In this document: one piece after another, positions 8,110 through 22,190 of the stretch
Position numbering within the stretch: the first letter of the stretch is position 1
How the letters are laid out: each line of letters begins with the position of its first letter
From: Ulva prolifera
Taxonomy: Eukaryota; Chlorophyta; Ulvophyceae; Ulvales; Ulvaceae
Assembly (NCBI GenBank): GCA_023078555.1
Contig: CM041198.1
Coordinates: 4,602,354 to 4,666,353, forward strand
Direction of reading: 5' to 3'
DNA: 64,000 nucleotides
Position numbers and translations under genes: made by a program
The notes under the pieces: generated by a model
What the model was told of the DNA's origin: nothing
Database searches by the model: none
What the model saw: only the letters and a program-made list of their open reading frames with translations

Positions 8110-10903
8110 GTTATCTCGACCTAGCAATCTCGCCTTAGCAATCTCGCCCTACACCTCTAAATCACTTCCCGACAGGCTGGCACTCCATGTTGAATGCTTA
8201 ACATGCAATCTCGCCCTAGCAATCTCGCCCTACACATTTAAATCACTTCCCGACTGGCTGGCACTCCATGTTGAATGCTTAACATGCAATCTCGACCTAG
8301 CGATCTCGCCCTAGCAATATCGCCCTAGCAATCTCGCCCTACACCTTAAAATCTTGCCCGACAGGCTGGCAGTCCATGTTGAATGCTTAACAGGTTATCT
8401 CGACCTAGCGATCTCGCCCTAGCAATCTCGCCCTAGCAACCTCGCCCTAGCAATCTCGCCCTAGCAATCTCGTCCTTGCAATCTCGCCCTACACCTTCAA
8501 ATCTCTCCCGTTAGGCTGGCACTCCATGTTGATTGCTTAACATGCAATCTCGCCCTAGCAATCTCGCCCTAGCAATCTCGCCCTAGCAATCTCGCTCTAC
8601 ACCTTTAAATCTCTCCCGGCAGGCTGGCACTCCATGTTGAATGCTTAACATGCAATCTCGACCTAGCAATCTCGACCTAGCAATCTCGCCCTAGCAACCT
8701 CGCCCTACACCTTTAAACCTCTCCCGACAGGCTGGCACTCCATGTTGAATGCTTAACATGCAATCTCGACCTAGCAATCTCGCACTAGCAATCTCGCCCT
8801 AGCAATCTCGCCCTACACCTTCAATCTCTCCCGTCAGGCTGGCACTCCATGTTGAATGCTTAACATGCAATCTCGCCCTAGCAATCTCGCCCTAGCAATC
8901 TCGCCCTAGCAATCTCGCCCTAGCAATCTCGCCCTACACCTTTAAATCTCTCCTGTCAGGCTGGCACTCCAATTTGAATGCTGAACATGCAATCTCGACC
9001 TAGCAATCTCGACCTATCCATCTCGCCCAAGCAATCTCGCCCTAGCAACCTCGCCCTACACCTTTAAACCTCTCCCGACAGGCTGGCACTCCATGTTGAA
9101 TGCTTAACATGCAATCTCGACCTAGCAATCTCGCACTAGCAATCTCGCCCTAGCAATCTCGCCCTACACCTTTAAATCTCTCCCGTCAGGCTGGCACTCC
9201 ATGTTGAATGCTTAACATGCAATCTCGCCCTAGCAATCTCGCCCTAGCAATCTCGCCCTAGCAATCTCGCCCTAGCAATCTCGCCCTAGCAATCTCGCCC
9301 TACACCTTTAAATCTCTCCCGGCAGGCTGGCACTCCATGTTGAATGCTTAACATGCAATCTCGACCTAGCAATCTCGCCCTAGCAATCTCGCCCTAGCAA
9401 CCTCGCCCTACACCTTTAAACCTCTCCCGACAGGCTGGCACTCCATGTTGAATGCTTAACATGCAATCTCGACCTAGCAATCTCGCACTAGCAATCTCGC
9501 CCTAGCAATCTCGCCCTACACCTTTAAATCTCTCCCGACAGGCTGGCACTCCATGTTGAATGCTTAACATGCAATCTCGACCTAGCAATCTCGCCCTAGC
9601 AATCTCGCCCTAGCAACCTCGCCCTACACCTTTAAATCTCGCCCGACAGGCTGGCAGTCCATGTTGAATGCTTAACAGGTTATCTCGACCTAGCGATCTC
9701 GCCCTAGCAATCTCGCCCTACACCTTTAAATATCTCCCGACAGGCTGGCACTCCATGTTGAATGCTCAAAAGGCAATCTCGACTTGGCATTCTCGCCCTA
9801 GCATTCTCGCCCTAGCAATATCGCCCTAGCAATCTCGCCCTCCACCTTAAAATCTTGCCCGACAGGCTGGCAGTCCATGTTGAATGCTTAACAGGTTATC
9901 TCGACCTAGCAATCTTGCCCTAGCAATCTCGCCCTACACCTTAAATCTCGCCCGACAGGCTGGCAGTCCATGTTGAATGCTGAACAGGTTATCTCGACCT
10001 AGCAATCTCGCCTTAGCAATCTCGCCCTACACCTCTAAATCACTTCCCGACAGGCTGGCACTCCATGTTGAATGCTTAACATGCAATCTCGCCCTAGCAA
10101 TCTCGCCCTACACATTTAAATCACTTCCCGACTGGCTGGCACTCCATGTTGAATGCTTAACATGCAATCTCGACCTAGCGATCTCGCCCTAGCAATATCG
10201 CCCTAGCAATCTCGCCCTACACCTTAAAATCTTGCCCGACAGGCTGGCAGTCCATGTTGAATGCTTAACAGGTTATCTCGACCTAGCGATCTCGCCCTAG
10301 CAATCTCGCCCTAGCAACCTCGCCCTAGCAATCTCGCCCTAGCAATCTCGTCCTTGCAATCTCGCCCTACACCTTCAAATCTCTCCCGTTAGGCTGGCAC
10401 TCCATGTTGATTGCTTAACATGCAATCTCGCCCTAGCAATCTCGCCCTAGCAATCTCGCCCTAGCAATCTCGCCCTACACCTTTAAATCTCTCCCGGCAG
10501 GCTGGCACTCCATGTTGAATGCTTAACATGCAATCTCGACCTAGCAATCTCGCACTAGCAATCTCGCCCTAGCAATCTCGCCCTACACCTTCAATCTCTC
10601 CCGTCAGGCTGGCACTCCATGTTGAATGCTTAACATGCAATCTCGCCCTAGCAATCTCGCCCTAGCAATCTCGCCCTAGCAATCTCGCCCTAGTAATCTC
10701 GCCCTAGCAATCTCGCCCTACACCTTTAAATCTCTCCTGTCAGGCTGGCACTCCAATTTGAATGCTGAACATGCAATCTCGACCTAGCAATCTCGACCTA
10801 TCCATCTCGCCCAAGCAATCTCGCCCTAGCAACCTCGCCCTACACCTTTAAACCTCTCCCGACAGGCTGGCACTCCATGTTGAATGCTTAACATGCAATC
10901 TCG

Positions 10904-12956
10904 CCCTAGCAATCTCGCCCTAGCAATCTCGCCCTAGCAATCTCGCCCTAGCAATCTCGCCCTAGCAATCTCGCCCTACACATTTAAATATCTCCCGACA
11001 GGCTGGCACTCCATGTTGAATGCTCAAAAGGCAATCTCGACTTGGCATTCTCGCCCTAGCATTCTCGCCCTAGCAATATCGCCCTAGCAATCTCGCCCTC
11101 CACCTTAAAATCTTGCCCGACAGGCTGGCAGTCCATGTTGAATGCTTAACAGGTTATCTCGACCTAGCAATCTTGCCCTAGCAATCTCGCCCTACACCTT
11201 AAATCTCGCCCGACAGGCTGGCAGTCCATGTTGAATGCTGAACAGGTTATCTCGACCTAGCAATCTCGCCTTAGCAATCTCGCCCTACACCTCTAAATCA
11301 CTTCCCGACAGGCTGGCACTCCATGTTGAATGCTTAACATGCAATCTCGCCCTAGCAATCTCGCCCTACACATTTAAATCACTTCCCGACTGGCTGGCAC
11401 TCCATGTTGAATGCTTAACATGCAATCTCGACCTAGCAATCTCGCACTAGCAATCTCGCCCTAGCAATCTCGCCCTACACCTTTAAATCTCTCCCGACAG
11501 GCTGGCACTCCATGTTGAATGCTTAACATGCAATCTCGACCTAGCAATCTCGCCCTAGCAATCTCGCCCTAGCAACCTCGCCCTACACCTTTAAATCTCG
11601 CCCGACAGGCTGGCAGTCCATGTTGAATGCTTAACAGGTTATCTCGACCTAGCGATCTCGCCCTAGCAATCTCGCCCTACACCTTTAAATATCTCCCGAC
11701 AGGCTGGCACTCCATGTTGAATGCTCAAAAGGCAATCTCGACTTGGCATTCTCGCCCTAGCATTCTCGCCCTAGCAATATCGCCCTAGCAATCTCGCCCT
11801 CCACCTTAAAATCTTGCCCGACAGGCTGGCAGTCCATGTTGAATGCTTAACAGGTTATCTCGACCTAGCAATCTTGCCCTAGCAATCTCGCCCTACACCT
11901 TAAATCTCGCCCGACAGGCTGGCAGTCCATGTTGAATGCTGAACAGGTTATCTCGACCTAGCAATCTCGCCTTAGCAATCTCGCCCTACACCTCTAAATC
12001 ACTTCCCGACAGGCTGGCACTCCATGTTGAATGCTTAACATGCAATCTCGCCCTAGCAATCTCGCCCTACACATTTAAATCACTTCCCGACTGGCTGGCA
12101 CTCCATGTTGAATGCTTAACATGCAATCTCGACCTAGCGATCTCGCCCTAGCAATATCGCCCTAGCAATCTCGCCCTACACCTTAAAATCTTGCCCGACA
12201 GGCTGGCAGTCCATGTTGAATGCTTAACAGGTTATCTCGACCTAGCGATCTCGCCCTAGCAATCTCGCCCTAGCAACCTCGCCCTAGCAATCTCGCCCTA
12301 GCAATCTCGTCCTTGCAATCTCGCCCTACACCTTCAAATCTCTCCCGTTAGGCTGGCACTCCATGTTGATTGCTTAACATGCAATCTCGCCCTAGCAATC
12401 TCGCCCTAGCAATCTCGCCCTAGCAATCTCGCCCTACACCTTTAAATCTCTCCCGGCAGGCTGGCACTCCATGTTGAATGCTTAACATGCAATCTCGACC
12501 TAGCAATCTCGCACTAGCAATCTCGCCCTAGCAATCTCGCCCTACACCTTCAATCTCTCCCGTCAGGCTGGCACTCCATGTTGAATGCTTAACATGCAAT
12601 CTCGCCCTAGCAATCTCGCCCTAGCAATCTCGCCCTAGCAATCTCGCCCTAGTAATCTCGCCCTAGCAATCTCGCCCTACACCTTTAAATCTCTCCTGTC
12701 AGGCTGGCACTCCAATTTGAATGCTGAACATGCAATCTCGACCTAGCAATCTCGACCTATCCATCTCGCCCAAGCAATCTCGCCCTAGCAACCTCGCCCT
12801 ACACCTTTAAACCTCTCCCGACAGGCTGGCACTCCATGTTGAATGCTTAACATGCAATCTCGACCTAGCAATCTCGCACTAGCAATCTCGCCCTAGCAAT
12901 CTCGCCCTACACCTTTGAATCTCTCCCGTCAGGCTGGCACTCCATGTTGAATGCTT
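10904..12956. repeat. Mosaic between S and tandem 1124-bp units
   Basis: Contains two parallel stretches 701 bp apart (about 10953-11437 and 11654-12138). From 11392 it runs parallel to 20626 at offset 9234 as far as 14391/23625. The linker at 10979 reads cacatttaaatatctccc, either a point change in I or a C/I recombinant. The fusion at about 11431-11438 joins C' to a gcactag run. Confidence 0.75.
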
Positions 12957-15515
12957 AACATGCAATCTCGCCCTAGCAATCTCGCCCTAGCAATCTCGCC
13001 CTAGCAATCTCGCCCTAGCAATCTCGCCCTAGCAATCTCGCCCTACACCTTTAAATCTCTCCCGGCAGGCTGGCACTCCATGTTGAATGCTTAACATGCA
13101 ATCTCGACCTAGCAATCTCGCCCTAGCAATCTCGCCCTAGCAACCTCGCCCTACACCTTTAAACCTCTCCCGACAGGCTGGCACTCCATGTTGAATGCTT
13201 AACATGCAATCTCGACCTAGCAATCTCGCACTAGCAATCTCGCCCTAGCAATCTCGCCCTACACCTTTAAATCTCTCCCGACAGGCTGGCACTCCATGTT
13301 GAATGCTTAACATGCAATCTCGACCTAGCAATCTCGCCCTAGCAATCTCGCCCTAGCAACCTCGCCCTACACCTTTAAATCTCGCCCGACAGGCTGGCAG
13401 TCCATGTTGAATGCTTAACAGGTTATCTCGACCTAGCGATCTCGCCCTAGCAATCTCGCCCTACACCTTTAAATATCTCCCGACAGGCTGGCACTCCATG
13501 TTGAATGCTCAAAAGGCAATCTCGACTTGGCATTCTCGCCCTAGCATTCTCGCCCTAGCAATATCGCCCTAGCAATCTCGCCCTCCACCTTAAAATCTTG
13601 CCCGACAGGCTGGCAGTCCATGTTGAATGCTAAACAGGTTATCTCGACCTAGCAATCTCGCCTTAGCAATCTCGCCCTACACCTCTAAATCACTTCCCGA
13701 CAGGCTGGCACTCCATGTTGAATGCTTAACATGCAATCTCGCCCTAGCAATCTCGCCCTACACATTTAAATCACTTCCCGACTGGCTGGCACTCCATGTT
13801 GAATGCTTAACATGCAATCTCGACCTAGCGATCTCGCCCTAGCAATATCGCCCTAGCAATCTCGCCCTACACCTTAAAATCTTGCCCGACAGGCTGGCAG
13901 TCCATGTTGAATGCTTAACAGGTTATCTCGACCTAGCGATCTCGCCCTAGCAATCTCGCCCTAGCAATCTCGCCCTAGCAACCTCGCCCTAGCAATCTCG
14001 CCCTAGCAATCTCGTCCTTGCAATCTCGCCCTACACCTTCAAATCTCTCCCGTTAGGCTGGCACTCCATGTTGATTGCTCAACATGCAATCTCGCCCTAG
14101 CAATCTCGCCCTAGCAATCTCGCCCTAGCAATCTCGCCCTAGCAATCTCGCCCTAGCAATCTCGCCCTACACCTTTAAATCTCTCCCGGCAGGCTGGCAC
14201 TCCATGTTGAATGCTTAACATGCAATCTCGACCTAGCAATCTCGCCCTAGCAATCTCGCCCTAGCAACCTCGCCCTACACCTTTAAACCTCTCCCGACAG
14301 GCTGGCACTCCATGTTGAATGCTTAACATGCAATCTCGACCTAGCAATCTCGCACTAGCAATCTCGCCCTAGCAATCTCGCCCTACACCTTTAAATCTCT
14401 CCCGACAGGCTGGCACTCCATGTTGAATGCTTAACATGCAATCTCGACCTAGCAATCTCGCCCTAGCAATCTCGCCCTAGCAACCTCGCCCTACACCTTT
14501 AAATCTCGCCCGACAGGCTGGCAGTCCATGTTGAATGCTTAACAGGTTATCTCGACCTAGCGATCTCGCCCTAGCAATCTCGCCCTACACCTTTAAATAT
14601 CTCCCGACAGGCTGGCACTCCATGTTGAATGCTCAAAAGGCAATCTCGACTTGGCATTCTCGCCCTAGCATTCTCGCCCTAGCAATATCGCCCTAGCAAT
14701 CTCGCCCTCCACCTTAAAATCTTGCCCGACAGGCTGGCAGTCCATGTTGAATGCTAAACAGGTTATCTCGACCTAGCAATCTCGCCTTAGCAATCTCGCC
14801 CTACACCTCTAAATCACTTCCCGACAGGCTGGCACTCCATGTTGAATGCTTAACATGCAATCTCGCCCTAGCAATCTCGCCCTACACATTTAAATCACTT
14901 CCCGACTGGCTGGCACTCCATGTTGAATGCTTAACATGCAATCTCGACCTAGCGATCTCGCCCTAGCAATATCGCCCTAGCAATCTCGCCCTACACCTTA
15001 AAATCTTGCCCGACAGGCTGGCAGTCCATGTTGAATGCTTAACAGGTTATCTCGACCTAGCGATCTCGCCCTAGCAATCTCGCCCTAGCAATCTCGCCCT
15101 AGCAACCTCGCCCTAGCAATCTCGCCCTAGCAATCTCGTCCTTGCAATCTCGCCCTACACCTTCAAATCTCTCCCGTTAGGCTGGCACTCCATGTTGATT
15201 GCTCAACATGCAATCTCGCCCTAGCAATCTCGCCCTAGCAATCTCGCCCTAGCAATCTCGCCCTAGCAATCTCGCCCTAGCAATCTCGCCCTACACCTTT
15301 AAATCTCTCCCGGCAGGCTGGCACTCCATGTTGAATGCTTAACATGCAATCTCGACCTAGCAATCTCGCCCTAGCAATCTCGCCCTAGCAACCTCGCCCT
15401 ACACCTTTAAACCTCTCCCGACAGGCTGGCACTCCATGTTGAATGCTTAACATGCAATCTCGACCTAGCAATCTCGCACTAGCAATCTCGCCCTAGCAAT
15501 CTCGCCCTACACCTT
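12957..15515. repeat. 1124-bp tandem duplication plus 311 bp
   Basis: 12957-14391 matches 14081-15515 at offset 1124. Left edge is in a linker core (gctt against gctc); right edge is at ccttt against ccttc. Module order includes B(6)-N-gcactag-H-I-J-K-C'-J'-A'. Confidence 0.82.
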
Positions 15516-17862
15516 CAATCTCTCCCGTCAGGCTGGCACTCCATGTTGAATGCTTAACATGCAATCTCGCCCTAGCAATCTCGCCCTAGCAATCTCGCCC
15601 TAGCAATCTCGCCCTAGCAATCTCGCCCTAGCAATCTCGCCCTACACCTTTAAATCTCTCCCGTCAGGCTGGCACTCCATGTTGAATGCTTAACATGCAA
15701 TCTCGACCTAGCAATCTCGACCTATCCATCTCGCCCAAGCAATCTCGCCCTAGCAATCTCGCCCTCCACCTTAAAATCTTGCCTGACAGGCTGGCAGTCC
15801 ATGTTGAATGCTTAACAGGTTATCTCGACCTAGCAATCTTGCCCTAGCAATCTCGCCCTACACCTTAAATCTCGCCCGACAGGCTGGCAGTCCATGTTGA
15901 ATGCTTAACAGGTTATCTCGACCTAGCAATCTCGCCCTAGCAATCTCGCCCTACACCTCTAAATCACTTCCCGACAGGCTGGCACTCCATGTTGAATGCT
16001 TAACATGCAATCTCGCCCTAGCAATCTCGCCCTACACATTTAAATCACTTCCCGACAGGCTGGCACTCCATGTTGAATGCTTAACATGCAATCTCGACCT
16101 AGCGATCTCGCCCTAGCAATCTCGCCCTAGCAATCTCGTCCTACACCTTAAAATCTTGCCCGACAGGCTGGCAGCCCATGTTGAATGCTTAACATGCAAT
16201 CTCGACCTAGCAATCTCGCACTAGCAATCTCGCCCTAGCAATCTCGCCCTACACCTTCAATCTCTCCCGTCAGGCTGGCACTCCATGTTGAATGCTTAAC
16301 ATGCAATCTCGCCCTAGCAATCTCGCCCTAGCAATCTCGACCTAGCAATCTCGCACTAGCAATCTCGCCCTAGCAATCTCGCCCTACACCTTCAATCTCT
16401 CCCGTCAGGCTGGCACTCCATGTTGAATGCTTAACATGCAATCTCGCCCTAGCAATCTCGCCCTAGCAATCTCGCCCTAGCAATCTCGCCCTAGCAATCT
16501 CGCCCTAGCAATCTCGCCCTAGCAATCTCGCCCTACACCTTTAAATCTCTCCCGTCAGGCTGGCACTCCATGTTGAATGCTTAACATGCAATCTCGCCCT
16601 AGCAATCTCGCCCTAGCAATCTCGCCCTAGCAATCTCGCCCTACACCTTTAAATCTCTCCCGGCAGGCTGGCACTCCATGTTGAATGCTTAACATGCAAT
16701 CTCGCCCTAGCAATCTCGCCCTAGCAATCTCGCCCTAGCAATCTCGCCCTACACCTTTAAATCTCTCCCGGCAGGCTGGCACTCCATGTTGAATGCTTAA
16801 CATGCAATCTCGACCTATCAATCTCGCCCTAGCAATCTCGCCCTAGCAACCTCGCCCTACACCTTTAAACCTCTCCCGACAGGCTGGCACTCCATGTTGA
16901 ATGCTTAACATGCAATCTCGACCTATCAATCTCGCCCTAGCAATCTCGCCCTAGCAACCTCGCCCTACACCTTTAAACCTCTCCCGACAGGCTGGCACTC
17001 CATGTTGAATGCTTAACATGCAATCTCGACCTAGCAATCTCGCACTAGCAATCTCGCCCTAGCAATCTCGTCCTAGCAATCTCGCCCTACACCTTCAAAT
17101 CTCTCCCGTTAGGCTGGCACTCCATGTTGAATGCTTAACATGCAATCTCGCCCTAGCAATCTCGCCCTAGCAATCTCGCCCTAGCAATCTCGCCCTACAC
17201 CTTTAAATCTCTCCCGGCAGGCTGGCACTCCATGTTGAATGCTTAACATGCAATCTCGACCTATCAATCTCGCCCTAGCAATCTCGCCCTAGCAACCTCG
17301 CCCTACACCTTTAAACCTCTCCCGACAGGCTGGCACTCCATGTTGAATGCTTAACATGCAATCTCGACCTAGCAATCTCGCACTAGCAATCTCGCCCTAG
17401 CAATCTCGCCCTACACCTTCAATCTCTCCCGTCAGGCTGGCACTCCATGTTGAATGCTTAACATGCAATCTCGCCCTAGCAATCTCGCCCTAGCAATCTC
17501 GCCCTAGCAATCTCGCCCTAGCAATCTCGCCCTAGCAATCTCGCCCTACACCTTTAAATCTCTCCCGTCAGGCTGGCACTCCATGTTGAATGCTTAACAT
17601 GCAATCTCGACCTAGCAATCTCGACCTATCCATCTCGCCCAAGCAATCTCGCCCTACACCTTTAAATCTCGCCCGACAGGCTGGCAGTCCATGTTGAATG
17701 CTCAACATGCAATCTCGACCTAGCAATCTCGCCCTAGCAATCTCGCCCAACACCTTTAAATCTCGCCCGACAGGCTGGCAGTCCATGTTGAATGCTTAAC
17801 AGGTTATCTCGACCTAGCGATCTCGCCCTAGCAATCTCGCCCTAGCAATCTCGCCCTAGCAA
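14081..17862. repeat. HOR superblock T, copy 1 (3782 bp)
   Basis: Corresponds to 22191-25972 at offset 8110, confirmed by three anchors (14751, 15901, 17568). Includes P-K-C-J, two L modules, B-B-N-N-A-B-N-L-M and the H-H pair that closes the unit. Confidence 0.86.
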
Positions 17863-20800
17863 TCTCGCCCTAGCAATCTCGCCCTACACCTTTAAATCTC
17901 TCCCGGCAGGCTGGCACTCCATGTTGAATGCTTAACATGCAATCTCGACCTAGCAATCTCGCACTAGCAATCTCGCCCTAGCAATCTCGCCCTACACCTT
18001 CAATCTCTCCCGTCAGGCTGGCACTCCATGTTGAATGCTTAACATGCAATCTCGCCCTAGCAATCTCGCCCTAGCAATCTCGCCCTAGCAATCTCGCCCT
18101 AGTAATCTCGCCCTAGCAATCTCGCCCTACACCTTTAAATCTCTCCTGTCAGGCTGGCACTCCAATTTGAATGCTGAACATGCAATCTCGACCTAGCAAT
18201 CTCGACCTATCCATCTCGCCCAAGCAATCTCGCCCTAGCAACCTCGCCCTACACCTTTAAACCTCTCCCGACAGGCTGGCACTCCATGTTGAATGCTTAA
18301 CATGCAATCTCGACCTAGCAATCTCGCACTAGCAATCTCGCCCTAGCAATCTCGCCCTACACCTTTAAATCTCTCCCGTCAGGCTGGCACTCCATGTTGA
18401 ATGCTTAACATGCAATCTCGCCCTAGCAATCTCGCCCTAGCAATCTCGCCCTAGCAATCTCGCCCTACACCTTTAAATCTCTCCCGTCAGGCTGGCACTC
18501 CAATTTGAATGCTGAACATGCAATCTCGACCTAGCAATCTCGACCTATCCATCTCGCCCAAGCAATCTCGCCCTAGCAACCTCGCCCTACACCTTTAAAC
18601 CTCTCCCGACAGGCTGGCACTCCATGTTGAATGCTTAACATGCAATCTCGACCTAGCAATCTCGCACTAGCAATCTCGCCCTAGCAATCTCGCCCTACAC
18701 CTTTAAATCTCTCCCGTCAGGCTGGCACTCCATGTTGAATGCTGAACATGCAATCTCGCCCTAGCAATCTCGCCCTAGCAATCTCGCCCTAGCAATCTCG
18801 CTCTAGCAATCTCGCCCTAGCAATCTCGCCCTACACCTTTAAATCTCTCCCGACAGGCTGGCACTCCATGTTGAATGCTTAACATGCAATCTCGACCTAG
18901 CAATCTCGCCCTAGCAATCTCGCCCTAGCAACCTCGCCCTACACCTTTAAATCTCGCCCGACAGGATGGCAGTCCATGTTGAATGCTTAACAGGTTATCT
19001 CGACCTAGCGATCTCGCCCTAGCAATCTCGCCCTACACCTTTAAATATCTCCCGACAGGCTGGCACTCCATGTTGAATGCTCAAAAGGCAATCTCGACTT
19101 GGCATTCTCGCCCTAGCATTCTCGCCCTATCAATATCGCCCTAGCAATCTCGCCCTCCACCTTAAAATCTTGCCCGACAGGCTGGCAGTCCATGTTGAAT
19201 GCTTAACAGGTTATCTCGACCTAGCAATCTTGCCCTAGCAATCTCGCCCTACACCTTAAATCTCGCCCGACAGGCTGGCAGTCCATGTTGAATGCTGAAC
19301 AGGTTATCTCGACCTAGCAATCTCGCCTTAGCAATCTCGCCCTACACCTCTAAATCACTTCCCGACAGGCTGGCACTCCATGTTGAATGCTTAACATGCA
19401 ATCTCGCCCTAGCAATCTCGCCCTACACATTTAAATCACTTCCCGACTGGCTGGCACTCCATGTTGAATGCTTAACATGCAATCTCGACCTAGCGATCTC
19501 GCCCTAGCAATATCGCCCTAGCAATCTCGCCCTACACCTTAAAATCTTGCCCGACAGGCTGGCAGTCCATGTTGAATGCTTAACAGGTTATCTCGACCTA
19601 GCGATCTCGCCCTAGCAATCTCGCCCTAGCAACCTCGCCCTAGCAATCTCGCCCTAGCAATCTCGTCCTTGCAATCTCGCCCTACACCTTCAAATCTCTC
19701 CCGTTAGGCTGGCACTCCATGTTGATTGCTTAACATGCAATCTCGCCCTAGCAATCTCGCCCTAGCAATCTCGCCCTAGCAATCTCGCTCTACACCTTTA
19801 AATCTCTCCCGGCAGGCTGGCACTCCATGTTGAATGCTTAACATGCAATCTCGACCTAGCAATCTCGACCTAGCAATCTCGCCCTAGCAACCTCGCCCTA
19901 CACCTTTAAACCTCTCCCGACAGGCTGGCACTCCATGTTGAATGCTTAACATGCAATCTCGACCTAGCAATCTCGCACTAGCAATCTCGCCCTAGCAATC
20001 TCGCCCTACACCTTCAATCTCTCCCGTCAGGCTGGCACTCCATGTTGAATGCTTAACATGCAATCTCGCCCTAGCAATCTCGCCCTAGCAATCTCGCCCT
20101 AGCAATCTCGCCCTAGCAATCTCGCCCTACACCTTTAAATCTCTCCTGTCAGGCTGGCACTCCAATTTGAATGCTGAACATGCAATCTCGACCTAGCAAT
20201 CTCGACCTATCCATCTCGCCCAAGCAATCTCGCCCTAGCAACCTCGCCCTACACCTTTAAACCTCTCCCGACAGGCTGGCACTCCATGTTGAATGCTTAA
20301 CATGCAATCTCGACCTAGCAATCTCGCACTAGCAATCTCGCCCTAGCAATCTCGCCCTACACCTTTAAATCTCTCCCGTCAGGCTGGCACTCCATGTTGA
20401 ATGCTTAACATGCAATCTCGCCCTAGCAATCTCGCCCTAGCAATCTCGCCCTAGCAATCTCGCCCTAGCAATCTCGCCCTAGCAATCTCGCCCTACACCT
20501 TTAAATCTCTCCCGGCAGGCTGGCACTCCATGTTGAATGCTTAACATGCAATCTCGACCTAGCAATCTCGCCCTAGCAATCTCGCCCTAGCAACCTCGCC
20601 CTACACCTTTAAACCTCTCCCGACAGGCTGGCACTCCATGTTGAATGCTTAACATGCAATCTCGACCTAGCAATCTCGCACTAGCAATCTCGCCCTAGCA
20701 ATCTCGCCCTACACCTTTAAATCTCTCCCGACAGGCTGGCACTCCATGTTGAATGCTTAACATGCAATCTCGACCTAGCAATCTCGCCCTAGCAATCTCG

Positions 20801-22096
20801 CCCTAGCAACCTCGCCCTACACCTTTAAATCTCGCCCGACAGGCTGGCAGTCCATGTTGAATGCTTAACAGGTTATCTCGACCTAGCGATCTCGCCCTAG
20901 CAATCTCGCCCTACACCTTTAAATATCTCCCGACAGGCTGGCACTCCATGTTGAATGCTCAAAAGGCAATCTCGACTTGGCATTCTCGCCCTAGCATTCT
21001 CGCCCTAGCAATATCGCCCTAGCAATCTCGCCCTCCACCTTAAAATCTTGCCCGACAGGCTGGCAGTCCATGTTGAATGCTTAACAGGTTATCTCGACCT
21101 AGCAATCTTGCCCTAGCAATCTCGCCCTACACCTTAAATCTCGCCCGACAGGCTGGCAGTCCATGTTGAATGCTGAACAGGTTATCTCGACCTAGCAATC
21201 TCGCCTTAGCAATCTCGCCCTACACCTCTAAATCACTTCCCGACAGGCTGGCACTCCATGTTGAATGCTTAACATGCAATCTCGCCCTAGCAATCTCGCC
21301 CTACACATTTAAATCACTTCCCGACTGGCTGGCACTCCATGTTGAATGCTTAACATGCAATCTCGACCTAGCGATCTCGCCCTAGCAATATCGCCCTAGC
21401 AATCTCGCCCTACACCTTAAAATCTTGCCCGACAGGCTGGCAGTCCATGTTGAATGCTTAACAGGTTATCTCGACCTAGCGATCTCGCCCTAGCAATCTC
21501 GCCCTAGCAACCTCGCCCTAGCAATCTCGCCCTAGCAATCTCGTCCTTGCAATCTCGCCCTACACCTTCAAATCTCTCCCGTTAGGCTGGCACTCCATGT
21601 TGATTGCTTAACATGCAATCTCGCCCTAGCAATCTCGCCCTAGCAATCTCGCCCTAGCAATCTCGCCCTACACCTTTAAATCTCTCCCGGCAGGCTGGCA
21701 CTCCATGTTGAATGCTTAACATGCAATCTCGACCTAGCAATCTCGCACTAGCAATCTCGCCCTAGCAATCTCGCCCTACACCTTCAATCTCTCCCGTCAG
21801 GCTGGCACTCCATGTTGAATGCTTAACATGCAATCTCGCCCTAGCAATCTCGCCCTAGCAATCTCGCCCTAGCAATCTCGCCCTAGTAATCTCGCCCTAG
21901 CAATCTCGCCCTACACCTTTAAATCTCTCCTTTCAGGCTGGCACTCCAATTTGAATGCTGAACATGCAATCTCGACCTAGCAATCTCGACCTATCCATCT
22001 CGCCCAAGCAATCTCGCCCTAGCAACCTCGCCCTACACCTTTAAACCTCTCCCGACAGGCTGGCACTCCATGTTGAATGCTTAACATGCAATCTCG
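17831..22096. repeat. HOR superblock S, copy 2
   Basis: Partner of 6638-10903. It carries a private change: ctctcctttcagg at 21932, where 10739, 12698 and 57444 all have ctctcctgtcagg. So that change arose after the copies separated. Confidence 0.86.
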
Positions 22097-22190
22097 ACCT
22101 AGCAATCTCGCACTAGCAATCTCGCCCTAGCAATCTCGCCCTACACCTTTGAATCTCTCCCGTCAGGCTGGCACTCCATGTTGAATGCTT

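Larger units (their letters stand above)
6638..10903. repeat. HOR superblock S, copy 1 (4266 bp)
   Basis: Corresponds to 17831-22096 at constant offset 11193. Anchors 8099/19292 and 9977/21170 agree, so no 14-bp change has occurred between them. The left edge is at a linker/14-mer junction; the right edge is a switch from ctcgccc to ctcgacc runs just after a linker. A single-base difference is g10739 versus t21932. Confidence 0.86.

Noticed and set aside
17568..17786. Minus-strand open frame of 72 codons (also at 25678, 30859, 34024, 39875, 45159, 61190; 62-codon form at 34716)
   Set aside because: Read-through of the M-H-H modules in the antisense frame; repetitive residues with no domain I recognise.
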